From assembly GCA_022575985.1 (NCBI GenBank), contig JAKSXM010000014.1, positions 21,142,001 through 21,206,000 on the forward strand: a stretch of 64,000 nucleotides of DNA, in the 5' to 3' direction. This DNA comes from Anagrus nilaparvatae (taxonomy: Eukaryota; Arthropoda; Insecta; Hymenoptera; Mymaridae). Below the pieces are notes generated by a model. It was not told the origin of the DNA, did not search any database, and saw nothing but the letters and a program-made list of their open reading frames with translations. Shown one piece after another: positions 47,690 to 60,639 of this stretch; the stretch's first letter is position 1, and every line of letters begins with the position of its first letter. The translations under genes were made by a program, and so were the position numbers.

Positions 47690-50600
47690 AGAAACATTGG
47701 TCTCCTTAACCACACAAATTGTATCATTAGTTAAAGTTACTTAACTTATAATTTAAATAACAATATAATTTTTGGGTCAAGTAAATACAAAAGATCTTTT
47801 CATATCTTCCAAATAATAATTAGTAAAAAAACCTAATTTTTAATGTCATGTATATGCTGTTTTTAAGTAACCCTACAATATAATATGAATAAGGTTTAAA
47901 ATATTCAAAATGATTTCAGACAAGAAATAAATGGCAGTGTTAAAGATTAATTTTTCAATACATCCTATCGTCCTTATTAAAAATAAATACTTAAAACTCT
48001 ATTTATTAATAAAAAATTAATCAGAGTCCACTTAATTTATAATCGTGCGCATCATTAAAAAAAATTTCTAACCTAATTCTCAACTATATAAAAGTATTCT
48101 TTATTTATAATTTACTTAGGTATTTTTTTTTCTTCAAATATTACTTTATATAACATATAGTCTAATTACATTGATCGATTTAAACACATAAACCTTTTTA
48201 GTTAAAAACTTGCTGGGTGGTCATCATCATCAAAGATAAATAATATTATATAAAAGCTCGTGACTTTTGACCGTGTTGTAATTTAACGGTTTATTTAGTC
48301 TCTTTCTCTCTGTCTCTAAATATCCATAAAAATAAACTCAATATATGATAAGATTTTGACCACGTTACAACACTGTTTAAGACCAATATTCTACAAAAAG
48401 TTTAAAATAGTTTACTTTTCATAACCGTTACACCAGTTATTTTCTATTTAAACGATACATCTTTCTTGTTCTATAAAAAATAGATTTTTTTGAATGTCTT
48501 TAGATTTATCAAGAAATATAAAAAATATTAAGTCCAGAAGCAATTATTAAAAAAAAATAGTACTATAAGGAACGCGTGACTTGTAATGTAAATCAAGATA
48601 GAATTGAATTGAATTGCTAATACATACTTTTTACAATTGTAAATATTAGATTTTATTTATTGAATTTTCTACACACACAAAAGACTTATTATTTAAAAAA
48701 AAAAGCAAATAAACCAGATAATAATAATAATAATAGCATAAAAGAGTACCCTTTTTAAAGTTAACAACCGGAGCATCCATCAGAAGTAACATTTAATTTT
48801 CATTTAAAAGATATATCAGTTGTTTAAAGTAGTTAAAAAAAAAAAAATCTCCCTTTTTTTAGTAAAAAAAAAAATTTTTCTAAAATTTTCTTTTAATGCA
48901 ACTTCCGTTGAACTTGCGATCGTTACGCCGATTAATCTTATAGAACAACAGGGGGGTGTAATATAAGAATATTCATAGGGTAATATAAATTTTATAATAG
49001 CATAGAGCAAAGAATCTTTTTTTAAAAATAAAATACTAATTGCTTCTTCCGTTTAAAAACAAATAATAATCGCCTTTTGTTAATTAAATTAAGTTAGATG
49101 GTGTAAGATTTTTCACTATAAAAATAAAAAAAATCTAACTTTAGATTTATTGACTTAGAATTATAATTTAAATAAAGCAGGAAGTTCCTTGTGTGTATTC
49201 TTATGTCCTTATAGTATGTAAAGTACTAATAACGATTAGAAAGATTCTGGTATACAAGCTTTCCATATTATAGGACGTTTGTTTACATTACAGAAATAAA
49301 AAATAGGTGTAAAGAAGGGAATATATTTAAAGATTCTTTTAAATGATATCTAATAATACACTCTTTTCTATTCAAATGTCTTAGAATGCGCGAAACTAAT
49401 TAGTTAAATTTTTTTTTATTCTCTCTTTATACGGATATGTATTTAATAAATTTTTTTTTTAACTTGCTGTAGTTGACCAATAAATTAAGTTACTTTCAAG
49501 TTCCTTACAGCGTAAATAAATAAAAAAAAAGTTTGAACAATTTGTTATAATAATAGCAGAGAAAAAAAAAATTATTGTGTATTATCCCAAGTGGAAAAAT
49601 ATTTTTTTTTTTTCTATATGCACATATTTATTTAAAATACGTTAATTATAAAAAGAAGCGTGTGAGTTGTTCTACTGACCTTGATTAAGTTTTTTGCCCG
49701 AACTCATAATTTATTGAAACTTTTTTTTTTTTTATAAGGATTCTTGATTATTATTATTTGCTTCTAATTTTTTATACACGCTATTAAAATATGAAAGTGG
49801 AGTAATATATTAGATTTTTTTTTATCTTTTTTAAAGAGTGTAATAAATAATATTAAATAATCGTATTAAACGATATTTCGTGGCTGATTTTATTTATTAA
49901 ATGAAGCTCTTTCATAACTTGTTTTCGGTTGGAAATTCTATTATGAGTATCACTCTCTTCCGTAATAATTATATTTTTAATTATATTTAGTTTTAAAAGG
50001 TTTATATTTTTAACACTCCTTTTAGGATATTTTTATATAGGCTTGTTTTTTAATTTTTTATTAAATATTAAAAGTTTCTCAATATTTTTAAAATATCATG
50101 AATTAAAAAAATTCTACATGCTTATTTTAGGAAGCTTCATTATCCAGTCACTCGTTGATCGATCCATAACATTTTTCAACCAGTTTTGGTCTTTTTAATT
50201 ACTAAATACTAATAGAATATCTATTATTACTTATAATGGCCCAGTCGAAAAGCAATTTTTAATAGGCTGATTTTAGGCAATATTAAATTATTTATTAGAC
50301 ATTTTCTATTACGAGGAACTAAAGTATTTTGAATGAAAACAAATTCCTTATTCTTACTTAGCGACCCAAACAATATTAACTCTTTTTAGAAAATTTTATG
50401 GATTTATCAACAAAAAAAGAGACTGCAAAATACTATATGAAAATATTATGGCCCCAAAATTTCTGAAAATTTCATTAAACTCCAATTTATTGAATCTAAG
50501 TAGTTTCTTAATCATAATGCTACTTACTATGATTTTAAACAAAGTCTTACACTGAAAAAAAAATCCACTTGCTACGAGTGAAAATATTTCCTAAAATATT

Positions 50601-51104
50601 GTATTCAATTTATTTACCAACCAATATTAATTTGAAAAAAGCGAATTTTTAAAAAATTAAAAAACAAGCCCATACATAAATCATATTTATTAATTTAGAT
50701 TGATATGAGATTATCACATGCATTAAACTATATATTGTTTATATATTTAGTGATTATAATTTTTGATAAAATAAAAATTTAATTAAATTGTAAAATTTTT
50801 TTCTTCAACTTTGCTCTTTTATTTTTATTTTCATAAGGTGTTACATAGTGAAAGTTTTTTTTTTTTTTTCAAACCATAAAAGTGATTGGCATGATCAGTT
50901 TTTTTTGCACCTACATTAAATAAGTAACTAGATTAATCTCTTTATCAAATCAACGAAATATATATTTTTTTATTATAAACTGTCTATTTATCTTGTCTTA
51001 AGATATAACGAGCGAAAGTTTAAAGTCATAAAAAAAATTTTTTTTGCATTGTAGTCATAATATGATAAATTGAAAAATTATATTAAATTAATTTATTATT
51101 TTTA
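47690..51104. other. Gene-poor AT-rich stretch
   Basis: Nothing coding found. A fragment near 50360 with TTAGCGACCCAAA may be a short relic of the GGGTCGCTGA repeats. Confidence 0.4.
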
Positions 51105-51128
51105 TTTTTTTGTTTCAGGTAAGATAAT
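51105..51128 (+). promoter_or_regulatory. Possible recursive splice site (zero-length exon)
   Basis: A pyrimidine tract ending TTTTTTTGTTTCAG is directly followed by GTAAGATAA, so a good acceptor and a good donor abut at 51118/51119. This is the ratchet-point pattern known from long insect introns. It would imply a long plus-strand transcript across this gene-poor region. By sequence alone it may be chance. Confidence 0.3.
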
Positions 51129-51983
51129 TAAACTAATTTGTTTTATGTTTTCATTAAATTAGTTGGTAAGTTTTATGCTGATAATATACTAAATAAATTA
51201 CTTAATATTCAATTTAATATTCAAATGGATATTTTTAATCTGAATAAACCACATGTTTACTTTTTAATTCACACATTTAATTAAACGTTTACTTTGCATG
51301 TACTCGTTTAATTAAAAAAAATAAAAAGTTTTATGCGTAAAAATATATTTTCGACACTCACTTTTCATTTACAAAAAAAAAATGTTATGCAACTATTATA
51401 TAAAAAATTCGCGTGATCACGAGCCACTTGTACGCCCTTATTACACAATATTTTTTAAATAGACAAAACCATTAATTCATATATTGTCATTCTCTACTTA
51501 TACTTTGTAATAATAATCTTAAAAAATATAATATATATATAATATGTTTTTAATTTATTAATGACAAGTTTTTTTTTTACTTTAAACAAAAAAATGTTAC
51601 TTTAATAATATATAATTAAGAAATAACAAACATGCAATATTATATTCCCTTGCATGCTGTCATTAAATTTTATTGTTTTGCCTTTTTATACCATATAGGC
51701 AATTTCATTTTTTTTTAAACAACTAAAAGTGCATGACTAGCTCATAGAATTTTCTTCACAATATTTTTTTTTTTTTCCTTTTTAAAGTTCTATTATCGAA
51801 GAGATACATGTTTTTAGGATTTTCAACTAGATATCAAATATCTTTATTTTTCTTTATACTGTTTTTTATGCTACAACTTTTTATTTTTGATTTTGATAAA
51901 CTTTAATTTTTTAAATATTAGGGCTAATATTTTTTTAATCTCTTTTTACTGATTTTTATTAAGTCCCAATTTTCAAAAACAAT

Positions 51984-52020
51984 TTCTCGCAAATGAAAAG
52001 CATTTTCTATACTATAAGTA
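51984..52020 (+). promoter_or_regulatory. PSEA-like box + TATA, unit 6
   Basis: TTCTCGCAAATGAAAAGC, exactly 11 bp, then TATAAGTA. Unlike the others, it stands directly in front of a GC-rich island (52070-52235) that ends in TTTT, so this is the best candidate for driving a structured RNA of about 190 nt. Confidence 0.5.
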
Positions 52021-52043
52021 GTTTAAAAATAGTAATCATAACT

Positions 52044-52240
52044 ATAATCTATATTCAAATATGCGATAATGCCAACGAGTTATAACTCGTAATACTCTGG
52101 GTAATACTCACCCTAATAATCCACAATAAACTTCTCTTTCAAGAGCAAAAATTGCGTTAGCATGCTTACGCTCGCTAACACTCGCGACACCCCTTTCGGT
52201 GGATGGTTCCTCACAGAAAAGTGCGAGGGGAAAGGCCTTT
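52044..52240 (+). ncRNA. GC-rich island downstream of unit 6, possible structured RNA
   Basis: About 190 bp with far more GC than the flanks, between a PSEA/TATA-like promoter and TTTT at about 52233. It holds short inverted repeats: ACGAGTTATAACTCGT, GTTAGC...GCTAAC, and CACCCCTTTCGGTG (as ACCCCTTTCGGTGG). No match to U6, U6atac, 7SK, RNase P or MRP is recognised. The minus strand also has two open frames across it, so it could be a dispersed repeat or gene fragment. Confidence 0.25.
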
Positions 52241-52355
52241 TCTTCCTATGAAAAAAAACTCACAATCAGTTTATATCTTTAGTCCTTTATAATTTTAAAC
52301 TAAAAAGAATAATTTTTAACTCCTAAAATCCTTATAATTTTATACCCATTTATCG

Positions 52356-52475
52356 AAATTATTCTAAATCTCTAAATCAAAATTATTCTAAGTCCCTAAA
52401 TCAATGTTATTCTAAATCCCTGAGCTCAAATTATTCTCAGTCCCTAAACCGAAATTATTTTAACTCCATTTGACC
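52356..52475. repeat. 24-bp tandem repeat, five units
   Basis: Units such as AAATTATTCTAAGTCCCTAA start at 52356, 52380, 52404, 52428 and 52452, an exact 24-bp period, followed by CCATTTGACCCCCC. A related sequence (TTATTCTAAATCCATTTGAC) occurs once near 19100. Confidence 0.85.
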
Positions 52476-53136
52476 CCCCACCCCCTACTAATGACAACAT
52501 GTTCCATGTTAAAAATCATAAATATAAATAGGGTAACTGTACTAGAGCTCGGCCACCCCCCACTAGTCGGCCACCTTGCTCGTATTTGTGTAATTAATAA
52601 TTATTTTTTTAAATAAATTGAAAAATAAAGTTAGAATATTGTTCTTATAAGTATTAATAATATTTGCGAATCAAAATTTTTGCTTTTGAACAAATTAAAA
52701 TACAAATAAAAAAATAAAAACAAAACCATGCTCTCAGAAGAGCACTTTTCTTACGATTTGCTTTATGACTCGTGCAAACTACAATGATAAACGAAGCATT
52801 AACAAAACTTAGAACAGCTGTGCGAAACATTCAAAAAGAATAATATCTAAATATATCCCAAATAAACATGTACAGAATATAAATTTTTTAATTTAAAGAA
52901 AACTTCATCCTTACTTAATATATTAATTAAACAGAACACATCCAAGAGAGTTAAAGATATCATATGCAAGAGAATTAAAAAATTATGGAGTTTTATTTCC
53001 ATATATATTAGTTTGTTTACATTTCGTTTGTGAAAATTATTTTAGAACTCAGCCAAGAATATAATACACAAAAAAAAGCTAATTGATACTCTAATTAAGA
53101 ATCACAATATACCTGTGATTTTTATAGCTCAAATTA

Positions 53137-53975
53137 GTATTTTATTCTTAAATTATCTAAAACTACCCCCACAAGGGGTATCTTTGCTAGTTTTGCACTT
53201 TGACCCTTCAGATTTGGTTGATATAGGTTTTTTGAGTCGCTGATAAAGAATTTCGGGAATTTTTTTATGAAAAATTAATATTTTACCCTTAAATTACCAA
53301 AAACTACCCCTAAAAGAGTGTCTTTGCTATTTTCGCACTTTGTGCGTCCATTTTTGGTCTCTATGGGTTTTTGGGTCTTTTTTTTTAAATTCAAAACGAA
53401 TAAATTTTTTCTTTTTAATTTATTATAAATATAAAATGTAATAAGTAAAAAATGAAATATTTTACATATTATTATTATTAAAATTTTTTATAAATTATTA
53501 CCCAACGTTTAATAAAAAGCAAAAAAAAGGGTTTTAGAATTAATAAAAACTGAAATTGAAATTAAACACCCCTTTTAGGAGTAATTTTTGGTAATTTAAG
53601 TGTGAAATATAAATAATTGTTGTTTTGTGTAACGCCCATTTTTTGATGAATAAATTCTTGTTTTATCTTTTTTAATGACTAATATACTAATATAATAATT
53701 TTATAGCCCAGTTCTGGTCATTAAAAAAGATAAAACAAGAAGTGAAATATAAAGTTTTCATAAAAGCATCCCCGAAAACCATGATCAGCGACCCAAAAAA
53801 CCTCTAGGTGCCAAATCTTGGCACTCATATTAAAAATACTCGATTTTGGGGGTAGTTTTTGCTAATTTAAGAGCGAAGCCGATTTTTTAACCAAATTACC
53901 CTAAAATTCGTGATTAACGACCCAAGAAACCTATAGCAGAGCAAATCTGGTGGTTGCCAGTGACTACACAATCAA
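53137..53975. repeat. GGGTCGCTGA repeat element, copy 2
   Basis: Related to 11561-12255 (AACTACCCCCACAAGGGG, GGTTTTTTGAGTCGCTGA on the left; AGCGACCCAAAAAACC on the right). Its right end, read in reverse, aligns with the left end of copy 1 (AGATTTGCTCT then CTATAGGTTT). A perfect 23-bp inverted repeat lies at its centre, 53657-53679 with 53717-53739, around a 37-bp loop. Confidence 0.6.
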
Positions 53976-54845
53976 ACCCGTATTTTTACTGGAGTTTTTG
54001 CAGAATTGAAAAATGTAACATACAGAATTAGTAAAATTATTTTAGTAGGTAATCCTAGAATACAGCAAAGCGAAAAAATAATTGAAAAAAATTTAAACAA
54101 TTATAATAATTTTTATTTTTAAGTACAATTAATTTAAAAATAAAGTATTCAAAAATATAATATTAAGCAAATAAAAATAAAAATAGCAATTTAAAATTTT
54201 TTTTGCAATGTGCAATAGACCTTCATTCATAAAATAGTTTTAAATTTGTATTATGAGAAGGTCGATTATATTCAACTTCCTATAGGTTAAAGAATGATAA
54301 TTCAAAATTTTTACGTGCGAAAAAAAAATACTTGTGTTTATTAAATATTTTCAAGGATGTAACCTACATAAATAAATTAAGAAATATTAATATTAAATAT
54401 CAGTTGTAAAAGATGTAATTTTTAAATTTTGAAAAAATTAATTTATAAAAAAGAAAATAAAGTTTCTTATCTTAAATCCAAAAATAAATCTGACATTGAT
54501 ATTCAGTAGCTTTTTTAGATTTGTAAGAAAACAAAAATGCCATTAAAAAGTGCTTGAGATACGAAAAGTGGATTTTGTGATTAAAATGACATGGTATGAT
54601 TCTTAAATTTCACTTGATGAAAATAAAAGTAAAAAGTATGTTAATAATTTAATGAAATGATTAATTTGAAATTTTTTGAATTATTTGCGAATAATTATAA
54701 AAATATATAAGTAACTAAAAGTAACATTTTTACATTTAGAAACTGATAAAAATCTCATTTATTTTTGTATTGTGATTGCGTTAATTAATAGTAGTAAAAA
54801 TTTTTATAATAATGAGAAAAAAGTATAAATACTGATCTTCGTTCC

Positions 54846-55140
54846 AATTAATTAAATTAATTTGATGAGTTTATTATAAATAATAAGCGTGATCTACATG
54901 GAACTATAAAAGTATAACTTTATTTATTATCTTGAAGAGTCGAAATGGAAACATCAGAAAAATAAATTTTAACATCCTACAACTTTTTTCAATAATAATT
55001 ATTCTTTGTGACAAAAAGAGGCTCAGTTTTCAGAAACACAAATAATAATAATGAAAAAAGTTATACTTTTTTAGTTCCATGTAGATCGTGTTTATTATTT
55101 ATACTCATCAAATTAATCTAAGAGATAATTTTAATTGGGC
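54846..55140. repeat. Imperfect inverted repeat, about 295 bp
   Basis: Arms include TTGATGAGTTTATTATAAAT / ATTTATACTCATCAA and GATCTACATGGAACTA / TAGTTCCATGTAGATC. Foldback- or MITE-like, 65 bp from the nested MITE. Confidence 0.7.
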
Positions 55141-55206
55141 TTCAAATTTTAGAACCTAAACATCACTAAAAAGTCTAATAAAACTGTCAATAAAGGCAAT
55201 GAACTA

Positions 55207-58099
55207 TACTGTAAAAAGTAACTTTCTTAGATTCACAAAAAAAATAGAATATTTTCAAAAAATTAATAAATTTTCAAAAAAAATCGTAAATTTACTAAAT
55301 TTACTATATTTACTAAAAATTTGAGTATTTCCGATTTTTTTTGTAAATGCACGAAAAAATTTGATAATTTACAAATGTTCGAAAAAAAAAAAAAATATTT
55401 GCTAATTTACAAATTTTTTTGTAAATTCACAAGAAAAAATCGAGAATTCTCGAATTGGTTCTTAATATACTAAATTCTGTAAAGACTACTGCGGAATAAG
55501 GTATGGTTTCCGGCCCCAGCATATTTTTCGCATTTTTTGGCTCAATTTGATGATATATGATAAAAAATAAAATTCCGAGGGTCGGCACCCCCCACCCCCC
55601 CTGCGTTACCCCTGGGAAGTTGAAACGTGTTTTTCACTAAAAATTAATATCTCCGGGCCGAATCATCCGATTGGGGCGTGGTTGGTATCAAAATTTTTGT
55701 TTTGAAAAAATACACCAAAAAAAATTTTTTTTTTTTATTTTTGAACTCATTTTGAGGTTCAAAACTTCGAAAAACGTCATTTTTGGCTTTTTTGACGGTC
55801 TAAAAATTGAGATATCTCAGGATAGAGGAAAAACTCCTTTTTTTCGCGCTCAGGGGAACTTTGTCTAAGACTACTTTTCAGAATTCCGTTGGAAAAATGG
55901 CAACTTTTACGGTGCGTCACTGGCAATTGTTTTATTTTTTGCTTATTTTATCATACCATCTAATATTTGATTTTAAATCTAAAACTAGCTTTTGTATGGT
56001 CTTTTTTATGTTTTTCTTATAATTTTTTTATTAAAAAAACGATATTTCACCTATACCCTACCAAAGGACTTCATTTATTTCATGAAATCTCTTTGAATTT
56101 TCGCAATCTAATATCTATTTTCTTTATTAATAATAATTAAAATACTAACACTTTTATTATAAATAATTATTTTAAAGAAAGTTATTTGTTCTTAAAATAT
56201 GTATTAAATTAGTTCATAAATAACGATAAATTTAATGAATCAACATATTGAAATATATAATTATTTGAACGTAAAACCTCATTTTTAACTACTATATGGA
56301 AAATCCGCAGAAAGATTGCGCTTAGGATGATCAACTTTTTAAAGAACAAAATTAAACGCACACCTTCCTGTTACATTTCTTTGGGTTCCTTAGACCATTG
56401 AAAGTGACGAACAAGTGAGAAATAGAAAATATTTTGCTTGCCCTATATTTTATTTCTTTAGTTGGATGACTCAAAATCACGTTTTTTCGATGTTTTAAAA
56501 AAACCGATTTCTGAATTATATTTTTATAAATTAAAATTATTCTAAATGATGGATTTATGCTTTTTCTCTTATTTTGCATTCACAATTTACTAAAAGAGTA
56601 TACTTCCTTTTCTTTATACACATGACCAAAAATCACAAATTTTCAGTTTTCAACTTCTTGAAGCAGCTCAAAAAGTAAATATTGGGGTTTTTAAAAATTC
56701 ATACTCTTGGGATTTTCCTAGCAGATTCAAATGATTTTATTAACTTTACATCGAGTTCCTGAGGAAAAAATATATAAAAATTGCAAATATTATTCAGAAA
56801 ATTTTTTCTTAAAAAATGCGAAACTTTAAACATTGGCTCCCTGAAAATTGGGGCCCTAAAAACTAAAAAAATGAATTTTTCTCTTATAAAGCGTCGTCAA
56901 ATGTTAAAATAAATACTGAATTCGGATTGTACGGGAAAAATTAAAATGAAGTACGTTTTTAGTCCAGTTTTTAACATCATTTGAATCTGTTAGAAAAATC
57001 CCAAGTTGATGAATTATTAAAAAACCCAATATCTAACATTTAAACTGCTCCAAGACGTTGAAAATTGAAAATTTGTATTCTTTGGTCTTAAATATACTGT
57101 TTTTAGTAAATTGTCAATGTAAGAAAAGTGAAAAAACATAAATCCATCATTTAAAAAATAATTTTAATTTTAATTTATAACAAAAAAATTCCAAAATTGG
57201 TTTTTTTAAATATTGAAAAAACGTGATTCTGAGTCTGTCAACTCAAAAAAAAAACTATGCGGCGAGCAAAAATTTTTCTATTCCTAGCTTGTTTATCACT
57301 TTATATGATCTAAGATACCCAAAGAAACGTATCAGTAAGGTGTGCCTTCAATTATTTTTTTTTTCAAAAATATGATCATCCTATTGATTATTGCGAAAAT
57401 TAAAAGAGACTTCATGAAATAAATTAAGTACTTTGGTAGGGTATAGGTGAAATATCGTTTTTTTTTATAAAAAAATTATAAGTAAAACATAAAAAAGACC
57501 ATATAAAAGCTAGTTTTAGATTTAAAATCAAATATTAGATGGTATGATAAAATAAGCAAAAAATAAAACAATTGCCAGTGACGCACCGTAAAAGTTGCCA
57601 TTTTTCCGACGGAATTCTGAAAAGTAGTCTTAGACAAAGTTCCCCTGAGCGCGAAAAGAAGGAGTTTTTCCTCTATCCTGAGATATCTCAATTTTTAGAC
57701 CGTCAAAAAAGCCAAAAATGACGTTTTTCGAAGTTTTGAACCTCAAAATAAGTTCAAAAATAAAAAAAAAAATTTTTTTTGGTGTATTTTTTCAAAACAA
57801 AAATTTTGATACCAACCACGCCCCAATCGGATGATTTGGCCCGGAGATATTAATTTTTAGTGAAAAACACGTTTCAACCCCCCAGGGGTAACGCAGGGGG
57901 GGTGGGGGGGTGCCGACCCTCGGAATCTTATTTTTTATTATATATCATCAAATTGAGCCAAAAAAATGCGAAAAATATGCTGGGGCCGGAAACCATACCT
58001 TATTCCGCAGTAGTCTTTACGATTATTTTCAAAAATTTACTAATTTTTCGAGAATATTCTATTTTTTTTGTGAATTTAAGAAAGTTACTTTTTACAGTG
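55207..58099. mobile_element. Second copy of the 366-bp MITE, split by foldback 5
   Basis: Left part 55207-55478, right part 58021-58099, together matching 15609-15974, flanked by TA. The break is filled by the 2.5-kb foldback. Confidence 0.8.
55479..58020. mobile_element. Foldback element 5, about 2.5 kb
   Basis: Ends GTAAAGACTACTGCGG and CCGCAGTAGTCTTTAC. Arms about 55479-56750 and 56960-58020. GC-rich patches CCCCCCACCCCCC and inverse lie near both ends. Each arm carries the same 71-codon frame (55807-56022 plus, 57476-57691 minus; starts MRYLRIEEKLL), differing at about three residues, which reflects arm similarity rather than a proven gene. Confidence 0.8.
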
Positions 58100-60639
58100 T
58101 AATTAAAATAATATACAATTTAAATTTAAAAAATTTCAACCAATAGCTTCAATAGCTTCTTCAAAATTTGATCTAAACGTATGAAACCAAAAAAAAGTAA
58201 AGCAGAAAAGAAAAACCATACTCGTGCAATCTTTTTATAAAATTTTTCTATCAACCAAAGCTTAGAAAAGTCAAACAGAATTATAAAAAAAAAGAAGCAA
58301 TTAGGCCAAGATCAATTTAATATTTTCTCAGTTTTCTAAAAAATTATTTAATTTGTTGAAACGTTGTCAAGAGGATATACAATAATTTAATAAAATCGAC
58401 TTGAAAATTAATAGGTTTTGAGTTATTAAGAATAAAAATAATATTTTCTAGAAATAAATATCTTATAAAAAGATTTATTTTATAAGCAGATATTGATTAT
58501 ACTTATTGCTGTTCTAGTCGAATTGCATTGAAAGGGAGAATGAAAGTGATGCATCTCTCTTACTTTTCTATAAATAATTCGCGCATTGAGCTTAACGTCA
58601 CGTAAAATAAAAAAAATTTTTTTACAATAAAATATAACACGATTCTTTAGTAAAATAATAATTCGAAAAAATAAAAGCTTGGAAGAAGAATATAAAATAT
58701 AGTTGAAGCGATACAGCAAGAAAGATATGCAAATTATTTTGTATATATTAAAAAAGTAACTTTGATATTTTACGGACATTGGATATTTTTCTCTTTAAAA
58801 TTCTTTTACCTGTTCTATTCTACTACATCACGAGACAGAATACAAAATGCAATGTAATTCTTCCTTTACTTTTTTTTTTCTTCATCATCTTCGTTCTTAA
58901 GGTTCAGTTTGACCTTCGGCATCAAACTTGTTATAATCGTTTTTCTATGGATAGTACATATATATATGTGTGTGTGTGCAACAACAACAGATTTTTGCTA
59001 TATAGTCCATTTATCATATATACTCTCTCTTATGTATGCTATTCTTCTTCTTCACCAGAACATGTTATATTCACTTTTTTTTTTAATAGTTTTTTAACTT
59101 CGCGCTATATGCCTCGTTTTAACTCTCAACACGTTTAAAGAAAAAAATGTTTTTTTCTTACATATTATATTATTCTTCTCTCGCGCGAAAAGAAAAACTT
59201 TTTACGAGCTATTTAATAACCATATTGAGACGAAAAATAAAAGAAAATTAAATACAATCTTACAGTCTCTCTCTCTCTCTTTTTTGCATCTATTTTACAT
59301 TTTCTTCTTTTTTATTCTTTCTTTTAAATAATAAATTATTAAAATTATAATTAACTTTTTTTCATACATATTTGCGACAAAATTATAAATTACGTTTGCA
59401 TGTGTAAGAGTTTAAAAAAATCTAGTTGCAATTTTTATATATTATTATGCAAATTAACATAAGGGAGCCGCCAACATATGAAAGTAATATGTCTATAAAA
59501 TTTTGTAATTTTTTATTATATATGCATGATAAATTAATTAATTATTATTTTTTTATGAATTAAATTTATAAGATATTTATCTGTCTGTATTATATACCTG
59601 CTATTGTGTCTTAAAGAAGATTTATAGTGTCGAAAAAGTGACATACAAAATTTGCTATATCGATAACAAAAAAAAAGGGTAAAAGTTTAACAATCAAATC
59701 AGATTTATCAAAACATCTTTTAAATTAGAAGTGTATAAGTCTATTCAGTTTTTTATTTTTTAAATGAGGTCATTTTTTTTTTTTTGTATAGGATGATTTT
59801 TAAATTATGGTTATGAATAGGGTACGAATTTTATTATTATTGTTGTTATAAATCTGCCTAAGAATTTAACCATAAATTATTATTACAAGGTTTAAAAAAT
59901 TTCCTCAATGCGAATAATTTAATAGCAGGAAAATGAAAACTACTGCGGTTTTTGTATAAAAATTGAAAGTATGTAAGTTGACCATGAAAGAATAAAAGGT
60001 AGCTTTGTAAAAAATTTCACTGTCTGATAGTTATAATTTTCTTTGTCATGTATTTACCATAGCACGTAGCTTTGTATTTTTTGGACCATAAAACATACTT
60101 TAAAAATAAAATTTTCTTTAAGAGTTATAAATTATTGAAGGATTTTATTCGATTATCAAGGTTTTATTTTATGATCAACCTTTTGTTCGTAATTTTTATT
60201 GTAACTAAAAAACGTGTCAAGTTTTCATTTTTACTCTTTTTTTTTATAAAAAATATAAATAATAAATTTAATTTATACTAAAATAAACGACATCTGTTAG
60301 ATACGTCACGGGTTATCATAAAGATAATGCTACTTTACATTAAATAAATTGTTACTAAGAAAATTTAGAGATTTCGAGATACGTATTTGAAACCTCAAAA
60401 ATTAAAAATAGCGAAAAAATTTTTAAGATATGAAGTTAATCACGGTTTTATTTGTAATATATTTTTATGCTGGAAATCTTGGAATTACTTAAACAAGCAA
60501 AAGCATTTATTTATATTCACAAAGTTACAATTATTTTCAATGCAGAGGAAAACGATGAAAAATCAATACAGTTAATTAAGTATTAATTCGTTTCACTATC
60601 CATGCTGATTAATAGTGTTCGAAACTAATTAAAACTTCC
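58100..60639. other. Gene-poor stretch with a mildly GC-rich part
   Basis: 58780-59140 is less AT-rich and holds a 119-codon plus frame starting MDIFLFKILLPVLF, crossing a GT repeat. No family, no splice support. TC and ATT microsatellites follow. Confidence 0.35.

Noticed and set aside
55807..57691. Two nearly identical 71-codon frames
   Set aside because: They are the two arms of one foldback element, so similarity is structural, not evidence of a gene.
58779..59138. 119-codon plus-strand frame with a hydrophobic start
   Set aside because: Runs through TA/GT microsatellites and T runs; composition explains the lack of stops.
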